Positions 53,222-62,037 of a stretch of 64,000 nt of DNA are shown here, piece after piece; position 1 is the first letter of the stretch; each line of letters opens with the position of its first letter. The position numbers and the translations under genes are program-made. The DNA is from FEB-7 sp963698265 (lineage in GTDB: Bacteria; Pseudomonadota; Gammaproteobacteria; Burkholderiales; Usitatibacteraceae), in contig CAVOQC010000001.1 of the NCBI GenBank assembly GCA_963698265.1, forward strand, positions 310,001 to 374,000. Reading direction: 5' to 3'. The notes beneath the pieces were generated by a model. It did not search any database. It saw only the letters and a list, made by a program, of their open reading frames with translations, and was not told the origin of the DNA.

Positions 53222-54124
53222 TCAACCGGAGCGGAAGGCGCCGGCGAGCTTGGCGGGGTTCTTCTCGAGCCAGCGCTTGATGCGGTTGGCGTCGCCGATG
53301 CGCGTGAGACGGCCCCAGGAATCGAGGAGCACGATCACGACCGGAGTATTGGCGATGATGGCCTGCATGACGAGGCACTTGCCGGACTCGCTGATGTAGC
53401 CCGTCTTCGACAGGCCGATGTCCCAGTTGCCGGCGCGCACCAGCGCGTTCGTGTTCACGTAGGCCAGCTTGCGGCCGGAATCGGGCAGCGTCACGTCGAG
53501 CGCGACGGTGGTCGAGTAGTCGCGGATCGCGTCGTACTTCGAGGCCTCCGCGACGAGCCGGCCGAGATCCGCGGGGCTGGAGACGTTACCGGGGGCGAGC
53601 CCGCTCGCGTCCACGAACTGCGTGGCTTCCAGCCCGAGGAGCGTCGCCTTCGCGTTCATGGCGTCCACGAAGGAAGGCGTGCCGCCCGGGTAGGTGCGGC
53701 CCAACGCGGCGGCGGCGCGGTTGTCGGAGGCCACGAGCGCGATGCGGATCAGGTCCTCGCGGCGGAAATGCGCGCCCACGGGCAGTCGCGACTTCGTCCC
53801 CTTGAGCGTGTCGAGGTCCTCGACGGAGATCTGCACCGCCCCGTCCAGGGGCAGCTTCGAATCGAGGATCACCATCGCCGTCATCAGCTTGGTGATGGAG
53901 GCGATGGGATGGACCTGGTCCGCATTCTTCGCGAAGAGCGTCTCGCCTGTGCTTGCATCCAGCACCAGGGCGGCGGAGGACAGGAGGTTCGGGTCGCCGT
54001 CCTTGTCGACGTCCGCGACCGCGCGCGACGCCTTGGACGACTTGGCGCGCGAAGACGGCTTGTCCCCCGCAAAAGAGGCGGTGGCCAGGGCGAGGAGCGT
54101 GAAAAGGACCGCGAGAAGCTTCAT
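53222..54124 (-). CDS. pbpG: D-alanyl-D-alanine endopeptidase, PBP7 type
   Basis: A 300-residue S11 family serine peptidase that cuts peptidoglycan cross-links in the periplasm. The signal peptide is MKLLAVLFTLLALATASFAG. The three penicillin-binding motifs are present: SITK (nucleophile) in HPIASITKLMTAM, SDN in VASDNRAAA and KTG in LSKTGYISE. Length fits PbpG/PBP7. A basic, Ser/Lys-rich segment follows the signal. The start is ATG 54124. It is divergent from the sulfhydrylase gene, with a 102-base gap holding no other gene. Confidence 0.93.
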   Translation of the reverse strand: MKLLAVLFTLLALATASFAGDKPSSRAKSSKASRAVADVDKDGDPNLLSSAALVLDASTGETLFAKNADQVHPIASITKLMTAMVILDSKLPLDGAVQISVEDLDTLKGTKSRLPVGAHFRREDLIRIALVASDNRAAAALGRTYPGGTPSFVDAMNAKATLLGLEATQFVDASGLAPGNVSSPADLGRLVAEASKYDAIRDYSTTVALDVTLPDSGRKLAYVNTNALVRAGNWDIGLSKTGYISESGKCLVMQAIIANTPVVIVLLDSWGRLTRIGDANRIKRWLEKNPAKLAGAFRSG

Positions 54125-54226
54125 GGAGACCCGGCTGCTGCGAGACGAAACCGCACCATAGCAAAGATGTGCCTTCCGTGACAAGATAAGTCTTCTCTCA
54201 CGAAGCCTCCTCAAATCCCTGATTCG

Positions 54227-55525
54227 ATGGCCCATTCCGGTCCAAAAACGCCGCATCCCGACACCCTCGCGGTGCATGCCGGCCAGTCGCCCGACCCGGC
54301 CACGGGCGCCCGGGCCGTGCCGATCTACCAGAGCGCGAGCTTCGTCCTGCCCGATACGGACACCGCCGCCGCACTCTTCAACCTGGAACTGCCCGGGCAC
54401 GTCTACTCGCGGCTGTCCAACCCGACCGTGGCCGTCTTCGAGGAGCGCATGGCCGCGCTCGAGGGGGGCGTGGGCGCCATCGCCACGGCGAGTGGCCAGG
54501 CCGCGCTGCACCTGGCCATCGCGACCCTCATGGGCCGGGGCGGGCACATCGTGTCCTCGGCAAGCCTCTACGGCGGCTCCCACAACCTGCTGCACTACAC
54601 CCTGCCCCGCTTCGGAATCGAGACCACCTTCGTGCCCGCGGGAGACCCCGGCGCCTGGCGCGGCGCCATCCGGCCCGAGACGCGGCTGCTCTTCGGGGAG
54701 AGCGTGGGCAACCCTTCCGTCGGAGTGCTCGACATCCCGGCGCTGGGAGAAATCGCCGAGGCGCACGCCATCCCCCTGCTGGTCGACGCCACGGTGACCA
54801 CGCCCTATCTCGGCCGCGCCCTCGACATGGGCGCGCACCTCGTCGTGCACTCGGCGACGAAGTTCCTGTCCGGGCACGGGGTCGTGATCGGCGGCGTGCT
54901 CGTGGACGGGGGCCGGTTCGACTGGGACGCGAGCGGAAAATTCCCGACGCTCACGGAGCCCTACGACGGCTTCCACGGCATGGTGTTCAGCGAGGAGTCC
55001 GCGGTTTCCGCCTTCCTGCTGCGCGCGCGCCGCGAGGGCCTGCGGGATTTCGGCGCGTGCATGGCGGCGATGACGGCCTTCCAGATCCTGCAGGGACTCG
55101 AGACCCTGCACCTGCGCATGCCGCGGCACGTGCGCACGACGGCGACGGTGGTCGAGTTCCTCGCGCGGCACGAGGCCGTGGCGCGCGTGCACCACCCGGA
55201 TGTGGCCGCGCACCCGGACCACGCGCTCGCGAAGCACCTCTACCCGAATGGCTGCAGCGCGATCCTCGCCTTCGAGCTGAAGGGCGGACGCGAGGCGGGC
55301 CGCAAGTTCATCGAGGCGCTCACCCTCTTCTCCCATCTCGCCAACATCGGGGACGCGAAGTCGCTCGTGATCCACCCGGCCTCCACGACGCACTTCCGCA
55401 TGGACGACGCCGCGCTCGCAGCCGCCGGCATCACCGCCGGCACCGTGCGCCTGTCCATCGGCCTGGAGCATCCCGACGACTTGCTCGAGGACCTCTCCCG
55501 GGCGCTGCGCGCTTCGCAGAAATGA
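54227..55525 (+). CDS. O-acetylhomoserine sulfhydrylase-like PLP enzyme
   Basis: A 432-residue Cys/Met metabolism PLP enzyme of the MetY type. It shows TLAVHAGQSPDPATGARAVP, YSRLSNPTVAVFEERMAALE, the PLP Lys in VVHSATKFLSGHG and the C-terminal GTVRLSIGLEHPDDLLEDL. It would make homocysteine or methionine precursors by sulphide transfer, but gamma-lyase or synthase activity cannot be excluded. The start is ATG 54227, and no Shine-Dalgarno is evident. Its stop overlaps the following hydrolase (ATGA). Confidence 0.92.
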   Translation: MAHSGPKTPHPDTLAVHAGQSPDPATGARAVPIYQSASFVLPDTDTAAALFNLELPGHVYSRLSNPTVAVFEERMAALEGGVGAIATASGQAALHLAIATLMGRGGHIVSSASLYGGSHNLLHYTLPRFGIETTFVPAGDPGAWRGAIRPETRLLFGESVGNPSVGVLDIPALGEIAEAHAIPLLVDATVTTPYLGRALDMGAHLVVHSATKFLSGHGVVIGGVLVDGGRFDWDASGKFPTLTEPYDGFHGMVFSEESAVSAFLLRARREGLRDFGACMAAMTAFQILQGLETLHLRMPRHVRTTATVVEFLARHEAVARVHHPDVAAHPDHALAKHLYPNGCSAILAFELKGGREAGRKFIEALTLFSHLANIGDAKSLVIHPASTTHFRMDDAALAAAGITAGTVRLSIGLEHPDDLLEDLSRALRASQK

Positions 55526-56319
55526 ACTTCATCGTGCAGGGCTACCCGGCCTACGCCTATGGCGGGGGGCGGCCCTTCGACCCGAAGCTCGAGGCCATCG
55601 TCTTCGTCCACGGCGCCGCGCTGGACCACAGCGTGTGGCAATGGCAGTCGCGCTACTTCGCGCACCACGGCTACGCCGTGCTCGCCGTGGACCTGCCGGG
55701 CCACGGCCGCAGCCCGGGCACGCCGCGCCCGACCATCGGGGCCATGGCCGACTGGGTCGCGGACCTGATCGCGGCCGCCGGTCTCGAGGCGGCGCAGATC
55801 GTCGGCCACAGCATGGGCTCGCTCGTCGCGCTCGACACCGCCATCCGCCATCCGCGATGCGTGGCGAGGCTGGCACTCCTCGGCGCCGCGGTGCCGATGG
55901 CGGTGGGAGAGCCCTTCCTCGCCGCGGCGAAGGACGACTCGCCCGCGGCTCTCGACATGCAGTCGGTGTGGGGGCATGCCCGCCACGTGGCGCTGGCGGC
56001 CAGCGCGGTGCCCGGCATCTCGCTTCACGGCGCAAGCCGCCGGCTCGTGGCGCGTGCGCGCCCGGGCGTCCAGCACACGGACCTCGCGGCCTGCCATGCC
56101 TACGCGCCCGCGGTCGAGGCCCTGCGCGGCGTGAAGGCCCCGACGCTGGTCGTCGCCGGCCGGCACGACGTGATGACGCCGTGGAAGTCCTGCGAGGCGC
56201 TCGCACGCGAGATCCCCGGGGCCGCATTCGTGCTCTTGGACGCGGGCCACGCCATGACGGGCGAGTCGCCTCGCGAGGTCCTGCAGGCGCTGCACGGGCA
56301 CCTGCGCGGCCGTCCGTAG
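55522..56319 (+). CDS. Alpha/beta hydrolase
   Basis: A 265-residue alpha/beta hydrolase with complete triad: nucleophile GHSMGSLVALD, acid Asp in VVAGRHDVMTPW and His in LDAGHAMTGESP. The oxyanion segment is IVFVHGAALDHSVW. Its ATG overlaps the stop of the MetY-like gene, so the two are translationally coupled. Such coupling with a homoserine acyl pathway is suggestive, but MetX signatures are not obvious and the substrate is unknown. Confidence 0.9.
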   Translation: MNFIVQGYPAYAYGGGRPFDPKLEAIVFVHGAALDHSVWQWQSRYFAHHGYAVLAVDLPGHGRSPGTPRPTIGAMADWVADLIAAAGLEAAQIVGHSMGSLVALDTAIRHPRCVARLALLGAAVPMAVGEPFLAAAKDDSPAALDMQSVWGHARHVALAASAVPGISLHGASRRLVARARPGVQHTDLAACHAYAPAVEALRGVKAPTLVVAGRHDVMTPWKSCEALAREIPGAAFVLLDAGHAMTGESPREVLQALHGHLRGRP

Positions 56320-56326
56320 TCCCGCC

Positions 56327-56348
56327 GACCCCGGGACGCGGCGGGGTC
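56327..56348 (+). terminator. 7-bp hairpin after hydrolase gene
   Basis: GACCCCG (56327-56333) and CGGGGTC (56342-56348) pair around an 8-nt loop, 7 nt after the stop. TTTT follows about 10 nt later. It lies between convergent genes (stops at 56319 and 56441). Weak as a terminator. Confidence 0.35.
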
Positions 56349-56440
56349 CGGACTCAAGTTTTCCTCCGCACGGCCGATACGCGGGCAGGCGGGCTTCGCG
56401 TGTTTTCCGCGCAGGCGCGGCCGTCGTGGTCGCGCGGCGT

Positions 56441-56848
56441 TCAGAAGATCGTCGGGCGGCACTTGAAGATCGCGCTCATCGCGCCCTCGCCGCTGCCACC
56501 GTCGAGCGGGCCGAGGTAAGCCGTCGTCCCGGAACACAGGCCCCGGGCCTTCAGCTCGCGGTCGGCCTCGCCCTCCAGCACCCGGATCTCCGCGTAGTGG
56601 TAGTCGATGTCCTCTGCCGATACCGTCGCCACGGTGCGTCGCCGAATCTCGGCCGACAGCGCCGCGTCGAAGGCCACGCGAAAGAGCCCCGCCTCCGGCG
56701 GAAGATCCCAGCGCGCGCGCTCGATCGGAGTGACGCGGACGGTCCCCTCGCGGGGCGCGGCCGGCGCAGCCGCGCAGCCCGCGACAGCGATGATCATCGC
56801 CAGGGCGGCAAGACGCCCCCCGGCACGAAGTGCTCCATTGCTGCTCAT
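56441..56848 (-). CDS. Putative lipoprotein, coupled to the Atm1-like exporter
   Basis: A 135-residue predicted lipoprotein. The signal ends in a lipobox VAGC near residue 25. The mature part begins with AAAPAAPREGTV and continues as a small globular domain with two Cys (LCSGTTAYL and IFKCRPTIF), perhaps a disulphide. I recognise no family. Its ATG overlaps the stop of the ABC exporter gene (ATGA), so it is translationally coupled to it and may be a periplasmic accessory. Confidence 0.78.
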   Translation of the reverse strand: MSSNGALRAGGRLAALAMIIAVAGCAAAPAAPREGTVRVTPIERARWDLPPEAGLFRVAFDAALSAEIRRRTVATVSAEDIDYHYAEIRVLEGEADRELKARGLCSGTTAYLGPLDGGSGEGAMSAIFKCRPTIF

Positions 56849-58677
56849 GCCCGTCCTTTCCCCGCGCCGTCCCCGGCGCCTTCGGCCTCTTCCTGCTGTT
56901 GAAGCTGCCACATCTCGGCGAATCGCCCGTCCTGCGCCATCAGCGAGCGAAAGGCTCCGCGCTCCACGATCCTGCCCGCTTCCATCACCAGGATCTCGTC
57001 GGCGTCCACGATGGTGGAGAGCCGGTGCGCGATCATGAGCGTCGTGCGGTCCCTCGAGATCTCGGCGAGCTCCGCCTGGATTCCCTTTTCCGTCTTCGAG
57101 TCGAGCGCCGAGGTGGCCTCGTCGAAGATCATGATCGGGGGATCCTTCAGCAGCGTCCTCGCAATCGAGACACGCTGCTTCTCGCCGCCGGATAGCTTCA
57201 ACCCGCGCTCGCCCACCGACGTCTCCCATCCGTCGGGCAGCCGCTCGATGAATTCCAGGATGTGGGCCACCTTCGCCGTCTCCACGATCTCCTCGCGCGT
57301 GGCCAACGGCCGCCCGTAGGCGATGTTGTAGTAGATCGTGTCGTTGAAGAGGACGGTGTCCTGGGGAACGATGCCGATCGCGGAGCGCACCGAGAGCTGC
57401 GTCACGTCGCGGATGTCCTGGCCGTCGATGGTGATGCGCCCGCCCTGCACGTCGTAGAAGCGGAAGAGGAGCCGCCCCAGGGTGGACTTGCCCGAGCCGC
57501 TCGCGCCCACCACCGCGACCGTGGCTCCCGCGGGCACCTCGAAGTCCACGCCCGAGAGGATGGGCCGGCGGCCGTCGTAGCTGAAGTCCACGTTCTCGAA
57601 GCGGATGGCGCCGCCCTGCACGGCGAGCGCCGGCGCGCCGGGCTTGTCCTCGACCTCGCGGTTGACCGACAGGAGCCGGAACATCTTCTCCATGTCGGTA
57701 AGCGACTGCTTGATCTCGCGGTAGAGCACGCCGAGGAAGTTGAGCGGGATGTAGAGCTGGATCAGGAGCGCGTTCACCATCACGAGGTCGCCCAGCGTGA
57801 GCGCGCCGTTCACGATGCCGTCGGAGGCTCTCCACATGAGGAGCGAGACGGTGAGCGCAATGATCCCGGCCTGCACCGTGTTCAGGAACCCGAGCGAGGT
57901 CTCGCTCAGGACCACGGCCTGCTCGTACCTCGAGAGGTTCTCGTCGTAGCGCTTCGCCTCGAAGCGCTCGTTGCCGAAGTACTTGACCGTCTCGTAGTTG
58001 ATGAGGGAATCGATCGCGCGGGTGTTCGCCTTCGAGTCGGTCTCGTTCATCGCGCGGCGGTGGTGGATGCGCCGCTCGGAGATGACGAAGGTCGCCGCGA
58101 TGTAGAGGACGAGCGCGCCCACGGTGATGACCCCGAACCACACGTCGAACTTGATGATCAGGAACCCGGTGACCAGCGCGATCTCGAAGAAGGTCGGCAG
58201 CACGCTGAAGACCATGAAGTTGAGCAAGGTCGAGATGCCGCGCGTGCCGCGCTCGATGTCGCGGGTGAGCCCGCCCGTCTGCCGCTCGAGGTGGAACCGG
58301 AGCGAGAGCGAGTGCATGTGCTCGAAGACCTCCAGCGCCACGCGCCGCATGGCGCGCTGCGCCACCTTCGCGAACACCACGTCGCGCAGCTCGTTGAACA
58401 TCGTGGAGGACATGCGCAGCAGCCCGTAGGCCGCGAGCAGCGCGATGGGCACGGCGAGCACCGCCTTCGGCCCCGAGAGCCCGTCGACGATCCCTTTCAT
58501 GATGAGCGGAACGCCGAGGTTCGCGACCTTCGCGGTCACCAGGAAGCCGATCGCGAGCGCCACCCGCCCGCGGTACTCCCACAGGTAGGGCAGCAGCTTC
58601 GCGATGACGCCGGCATCTCCCGTGGCGGGGGGCTCGGGCGTCTTCGGGGGATCCTGGGGGAGGGTGGCGGTGCTCAT
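56845..58677 (-). CDS. Atm1/HMT1-type ABC exporter
   Basis: A 610-residue half-transporter with six helices plus an ATPase domain. The motif SLINYETVKYFGNERFE is characteristic of the Atm1/ABCB7 group, which exports glutathione-linked sulphur or metal compounds. The ATPase part shows GASGSGKST (Walker A), LSGGEKQRVSIARTLL (signature), IMIFDEATSALD (Walker B) and MIAHRLST (H-loop). The length is typical for a bacterial Atm1 homologue. The start is ATG 58677. A lipoprotein gene is coupled to its end, and hydroxypyruvate isomerase is divergent. Confidence 0.93.
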   Translation of the reverse strand: MSTATLPQDPPKTPEPPATGDAGVIAKLLPYLWEYRGRVALAIGFLVTAKVANLGVPLIMKGIVDGLSGPKAVLAVPIALLAAYGLLRMSSTMFNELRDVVFAKVAQRAMRRVALEVFEHMHSLSLRFHLERQTGGLTRDIERGTRGISTLLNFMVFSVLPTFFEIALVTGFLIIKFDVWFGVITVGALVLYIAATFVISERRIHHRRAMNETDSKANTRAIDSLINYETVKYFGNERFEAKRYDENLSRYEQAVVLSETSLGFLNTVQAGIIALTVSLLMWRASDGIVNGALTLGDLVMVNALLIQLYIPLNFLGVLYREIKQSLTDMEKMFRLLSVNREVEDKPGAPALAVQGGAIRFENVDFSYDGRRPILSGVDFEVPAGATVAVVGASGSGKSTLGRLLFRFYDVQGGRITIDGQDIRDVTQLSVRSAIGIVPQDTVLFNDTIYYNIAYGRPLATREEIVETAKVAHILEFIERLPDGWETSVGERGLKLSGGEKQRVSIARTLLKDPPIMIFDEATSALDSKTEKGIQAELAEISRDRTTLMIAHRLSTIVDADEILVMEAGRIVERGAFRSLMAQDGRFAEMWQLQQQEEAEGAGDGAGKGRA

Positions 58678-58699
58678 CGGGGCGGGGCGCTTCGTCCGT

Positions 58700-58705
58700 T
58701 ATAGT
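58700..58705 (+). promoter_or_regulatory. Candidate -10 for hydroxypyruvate isomerase gene
   Basis: TATAGT lies 12 nt before ATG 58718, in the 40-base divergent gap. A -35 would fall in the exporter gene, and none is obvious. Confidence 0.3.
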
Positions 58706-58717
58706 AGCAGCGAGACG

Positions 58718-59485
58718 ATGCCGCGATTCGCCGCCAATTTGGGCTTCCTGTTTCCCGAACTTCCGTTCCCGGGGCGCTTCGGCGCGGCCGCGGCCGCCGG
58801 CTTCGCCGCCGTCGAGTTCGCGCAGCCCTATGCCTGGGAAGCGCGCGAGCTCGCGGAACTCCTCGAGGCCAACGGGCTCGAGATGGTCAACTTCAATCTC
58901 CCCATGGGCGATGCCGCCGCCGGCGACTTCGGCATCGCGTGCCTGCCGGGGCGCGAGGCGGAGTTCCGCGACGGGGTCGGGCGCGCCCTCGCCTATGCCG
59001 GCGTGCTCGGGAACACGCAGGTCAACTGCATCGCCGGCAAGGCGCCGGCCGGCGCCGATCCCGCGCAACTGCGCGAGACGCTGCTCGCCAACCTGCGCTT
59101 CGCGGCGCAGGAATTCGGGGCGGCGGGACTCACGCTCCTTCTCGAGCCCATCAACACGGTCGACGTGCCGGGCTTCATGGTGCCTCGTCCCGCCGATGGC
59201 GCGAAGCTCCTGGACGATACCGGCGCCGGCAATGCGCGCCTGCAGTACGACATCTACCATGCGGCGATGATGGGAGACGATCCGGTCGAGGGCCTCGCGC
59301 GCTTCGCCCCCTGGATCGGCCACGTGCAGTTCGCCGATGCGCCCGGACGCCACGAACCGGGCACGGGAGCAGTCTCCATCGGCGACTGCTTCGCCCGGCT
59401 GGATGCGCTGGGCTACGCGGGCTGGACGGCCGCCGAGTACCGCCCCTCGAAACCCACCCCGGAAACGCTCGCCTGGATGGCCTGA
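58718..59485 (+). CDS. hyi: Hydroxypyruvate isomerase family protein
   Basis: A 255-residue TIM-barrel protein of the Hyi/OtnI family that interconverts hydroxypyruvate and tartronate semialdehyde. It shows PRFAANLGFLFPELPFPGRF, LLLEPINTVDVPGFMV (catalytic Glu), LQYDIYHAAMMGDDP and HVQFADAPGRHEPGTG. Length is typical. The start is ATG 58718. The longer open frame from 58604 lies in the divergent gene. Glyoxylate carboligase is not in the window, although a tartronate-semialdehyde-reductase-like enzyme is encoded at 34030-34884. Confidence 0.92.
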   Translation: MPRFAANLGFLFPELPFPGRFGAAAAAGFAAVEFAQPYAWEARELAELLEANGLEMVNFNLPMGDAAAGDFGIACLPGREAEFRDGVGRALAYAGVLGNTQVNCIAGKAPAGADPAQLRETLLANLRFAAQEFGAAGLTLLLEPINTVDVPGFMVPRPADGAKLLDDTGAGNARLQYDIYHAAMMGDDPVEGLARFAPWIGHVQFADAPGRHEPGTGAVSIGDCFARLDALGYAGWTAAEYRPSKPTPETLAWMA

Positions 59486-59516
59486 AGCGGCCGTGTTCGC
59501 GTCCCGCGCGCGGTGC

Positions 59517-59522
59517 TAGGAT
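59517..59522 (+). promoter_or_regulatory. Candidate extended -10 for the HtrA-like gene
   Basis: TAGGAT in a GGTGCTAGGATGG context resembles an extended -10 (TGC before the hexamer), 34 nt before ATG 59557. Confidence 0.3.
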
Positions 59523-59556
59523 GGATTCGCCCGCACCCCGCCGACCGGAGGCGACC

Positions 59557-60615
59557 ATGGGACCGAAGCGCCTGCCGCCGATTGCCACCTCGATGCTGGT
59601 CGCCCTCGCGCTTGCTGCGACTGGCGCCCTCTCGGCGGTGCCCCGGGAAAGCGCCGCCGCCCCGGAGAAGCCCGTCCTCGGCAAGGAAGACGACGCCACC
59701 TACCGGCAACTGCGGGAGGCGGCGGAGGCGGTCGTCGCGGTGCGCACCAAGGCGCTCGGCGACGCCCGGTCGAGAGCGACGCTCGGCGCCGAACGCTCGG
59801 GCTCCGGCATCGTCATCGCGCCCTCCGGCCTCGTCCTCACCATCGGCTATCTCATCCTCGAGGCGGACCTCGTGGAAGTCTCCGACGCGAGCGGGCGCTC
59901 GCTGCCGGCGAGCGTCGTGGCCTACGACCACGCCACCGGCTTCGGCCTGCTGCGCGCCATCGGGCCGCTCTCGCCCAAGCCCGTGAAGCTCGGCACTTCC
60001 GGCTCCGTGGAGCAGCTCGACCGCGTCCTCGTCGCCACCGGCGGCGAAGGCGGCATGTCGGTGGCCACCGTCGTCTCGAGGCGGCCGTTCGCGGGCTACT
60101 GGGAGTACCTCATCGACGGCGCCATCTTCACCTCGCCCGCGCGCACGGACCACAGCGGCGCGGCGCTCATCGACAAGAACGGGGAGCTGGTGGGCATCGG
60201 TTCCCTCCTGGTGATGGACGCGATGACGCCCGGAGAACGCCTGCCCGGCAACATGTTCGTCCCCATCGACCTGCTGAAGCCCGTCCTCGCGGAGATGGTC
60301 GCCACGGGCCGGCAGAAGGCGGGAAGGCGGCCGTGGATCGGCGTGAACTCCATCGAGGACGACGGGCGCCTGAAGGTCCTGCGGGTCACTGCCGAGGGCC
60401 CCGCGGACACGGCGGGCCTGCGACCCGGCGACATCATTCTCTCCGTGGGCGGCGAGAAGATCCGCGACCTCGGGGATTTCTACCGCAAGCTCTGGGCCTC
60501 GGGCGAGCCGGGCGTGGAGATCGCGCTCACCGTCCTGCAGGGCACGGACTTGCGCCAGCTGCACATCCGCTCGATCGACCGCCTGGACTTCCTGCGCCGC
60601 AAGCCCACGATCTGA
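59557..60615 (+). CDS. HtrA-like (S1C) PDZ protein with degenerate catalytic triad
   Basis: A 352-residue predicted periplasmic protein: signal peptide (MLVALALAATGALSAVP), trypsin-like domain (~60-245) and one PDZ domain (~265-345, with GPADTAGLRPGDIILSVGGE). In active HtrA the triad appears as LTNxHV, a TDLAL-type Asp and GNSGGP. Here those positions read LTIGYLILEAD, HATGFGLLRA and TDHSGAALID. His and Asp are therefore replaced and only Ser is kept, so protease activity is doubtful. The start is ATG 59557, with GGAGG upstream; ATG 59521 is an alternative. It lies between hyi and an MFS gene. Confidence 0.88.
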   Translation: MGPKRLPPIATSMLVALALAATGALSAVPRESAAAPEKPVLGKEDDATYRQLREAAEAVVAVRTKALGDARSRATLGAERSGSGIVIAPSGLVLTIGYLILEADLVEVSDASGRSLPASVVAYDHATGFGLLRAIGPLSPKPVKLGTSGSVEQLDRVLVATGGEGGMSVATVVSRRPFAGYWEYLIDGAIFTSPARTDHSGAALIDKNGELVGIGSLLVMDAMTPGERLPGNMFVPIDLLKPVLAEMVATGRQKAGRRPWIGVNSIEDDGRLKVLRVTAEGPADTAGLRPGDIILSVGGEKIRDLGDFYRKLWASGEPGVEIALTVLQGTDLRQLHIRSIDRLDFLRRKPTI

Positions 60616-60622
60616 AGGCGGC

Positions 60623-60628
60623 TATGAT
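60623..60628 (+). promoter_or_regulatory. Candidate -10 of a leaderless promoter for the MFS gene
   Basis: TATGAT lies 6 nt before the GTG start at 60635, with no Shine-Dalgarno at normal spacing. No clear -35. Confidence 0.25.
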
Positions 60629-60634
60629 CGCGGG

Positions 60635-61843
60635 GTGATCGCCGCCGCTTCGCGCCTTCGCCGCATCCTCTACGCCGCTGCGCTGCTGCGCGCGCTCGCC
60701 ATCGGGATGATGGCGGTGCTGATCGGGCTCTACTGCGCGAAGCTGGGGCTCACCGCCACGCAGATCGGCGTGGTGCTCTCCGCCGCCCTCTGGGGCGCGG
60801 CCGCGGCAACGCTTCTCACCATGGTCGCGGGAACGCGCGTGAGCGAACGCGCGCTCCTGGTGACGCTCACGGGCCTACCCGTCCTGGGCTGCGCACTGCT
60901 GCTCGCGACCGACGCCTTCCCGGTGATCGTCGCGGCGGCGTTCGTGGGGATGTTCAACGTGAACGGCCGCGACCGGGGCGCGATTCCCATCCTCGAGCAG
61001 GCGATGCTCCCGGCGACGACGACGGACGCGGATCGCACGCGCATCTTCGCCTGGTACAACGTGCTGCTGGACGTGGGCTACGCGGCGGGGGGCTTGCTCG
61101 CGGGCATCCCCACCCTGCTCGAGCACTTCGCGGGGATGGAGACGCTCGCCGCGATGAAGTTGACGCTGGCGCTCTTCGCCGCGCTCTACCTCGCCTCCGC
61201 CTTCCTCTACGCGCAGCTGCCGCCGCGCGTGGGCGACACGGCGCCCGCGGGGTTGCGCGAGCTCTCGCCCGAGAGCCGCCCGATCATCCGCAAGATCTCC
61301 ACGCTCTTCTTCGTCGATGCCTTCGCCGGCGGCTTCATCGGCTCGGCGATCTTCGCGTACTACTTCTCGGAGCGCTTCGGCGCCTCGGCGGCGACGGTCG
61401 CCGTGCTCTTCAGCGCCGGGCGCCTGCTCTCGGCCGCCTCGCACGTCGCCGCCGCGTGGCTCGCGAAGCGCATCGGACTCGTGAACACCATGGTGTTCAC
61501 CCACATCCCGTCGAGCTTCCTCCTCTTCACGATCGTGGTCGCAGACGACTTCGGGTGGGCCGCGTTCTTCTTTCTCGTCCGCGAGGCCCTGAACGAGATG
61601 GACGTGCCCACGCGCCAGTCCTATGTGATGGCCGTGGTGAAGCCCGCGGAGCGCCTCGCCGCGGCGGGCGTCACCAACCTGGTGCGATCCGGCGGCTGGG
61701 CGCTCGCGCCCCTCTTCGCCGGGGCGCTGATGCAGTCCGCAGGGCTGGGCGTGCCGCTCGTGCTCGCCGGCGTCGCGAAGATCGGCTACGACATCGCGCT
61801 GTGGCGCGAATTCCGGCGCGTGAAGCCGCCGGAGGAACGCTAG
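60635..61843 (+). CDS. Major facilitator superfamily transporter
   Basis: A 402-residue MFS permease with about 12 helices in two halves. Early helices include AIGMMAVLIGLYCAKLGLTA and VVLSAALWGAAAATLLTMVA, and the central loop holds ELSPESRPIIRKI. The charged motif FNVNGRDRGAIPILEQA follows helix 4. The start is GTG 60635. ATG 60624 is out of frame. Substrate cannot be named. It converges with the ribbon-helix-helix gene, with 5 nt between the stops. Confidence 0.88.
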   Translation: MIAAASRLRRILYAAALLRALAIGMMAVLIGLYCAKLGLTATQIGVVLSAALWGAAAATLLTMVAGTRVSERALLVTLTGLPVLGCALLLATDAFPVIVAAAFVGMFNVNGRDRGAIPILEQAMLPATTTDADRTRIFAWYNVLLDVGYAAGGLLAGIPTLLEHFAGMETLAAMKLTLALFAALYLASAFLYAQLPPRVGDTAPAGLRELSPESRPIIRKISTLFFVDAFAGGFIGSAIFAYYFSERFGASAATVAVLFSAGRLLSAASHVAAAWLAKRIGLVNTMVFTHIPSSFLLFTIVVADDFGWAAFFFLVREALNEMDVPTRQSYVMAVVKPAERLAAAGVTNLVRSGGWALAPLFAGALMQSAGLGVPLVLAGVAKIGYDIALWREFRRVKPPEER

Positions 61844-61848
61844 GGCGT

Positions 61849-62031
61849 TCAGGCCCCGCGCGGCTTCTTCCGCGCGGCCGGGCGGATCCCGCGCCGCTCG
61901 AGCGCGTCGCGCAGCAGGTACTCGATCTGACCGTTCACGCTGCGCAGCTCCGCCTGGGCGAGGCGCTCGATCCCGGCCCATACGCCCGGGTCGATGCGCA
62001 GCAGGAAGGCCTTCTTGTCGGGGCTCGCCAC
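61849..62031 (-). CDS. Arc-like ribbon-helix-helix DNA-binding protein
   Basis: A 60-residue protein of the Arc/MetJ-like ribbon-helix-helix superfamily: the N-terminal beta strand KKAFLLRIDPGVWAGIERLA is followed by SVNGQIEYLLRDALERRG, the usual second helix, and a basic tail RPAARKKPRGA. It dimerises to bind DNA through the strand pair. The start is GTG 62031. It is the last gene of an SPFH operon. A perfect 16-bp palindrome lies upstream of the first gene and is a natural operator candidate. No toxin gene is nearby, so a toxin-antitoxin role is unsupported. Confidence 0.85.
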   Translation of the reverse strand: MASPDKKAFLLRIDPGVWAGIERLAQAELRSVNGQIEYLLRDALERRGIRPAARKKPRGA

Positions 62032-62037
62032 CGGCGG

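Noticed and set aside
61849..62031. Antitoxin of a toxin-antitoxin pair
   Set aside because: The ribbon-helix-helix fold fits an antitoxin, but no small toxin gene overlaps or adjoins it. The neighbour is a membrane protein in an SPFH operon.
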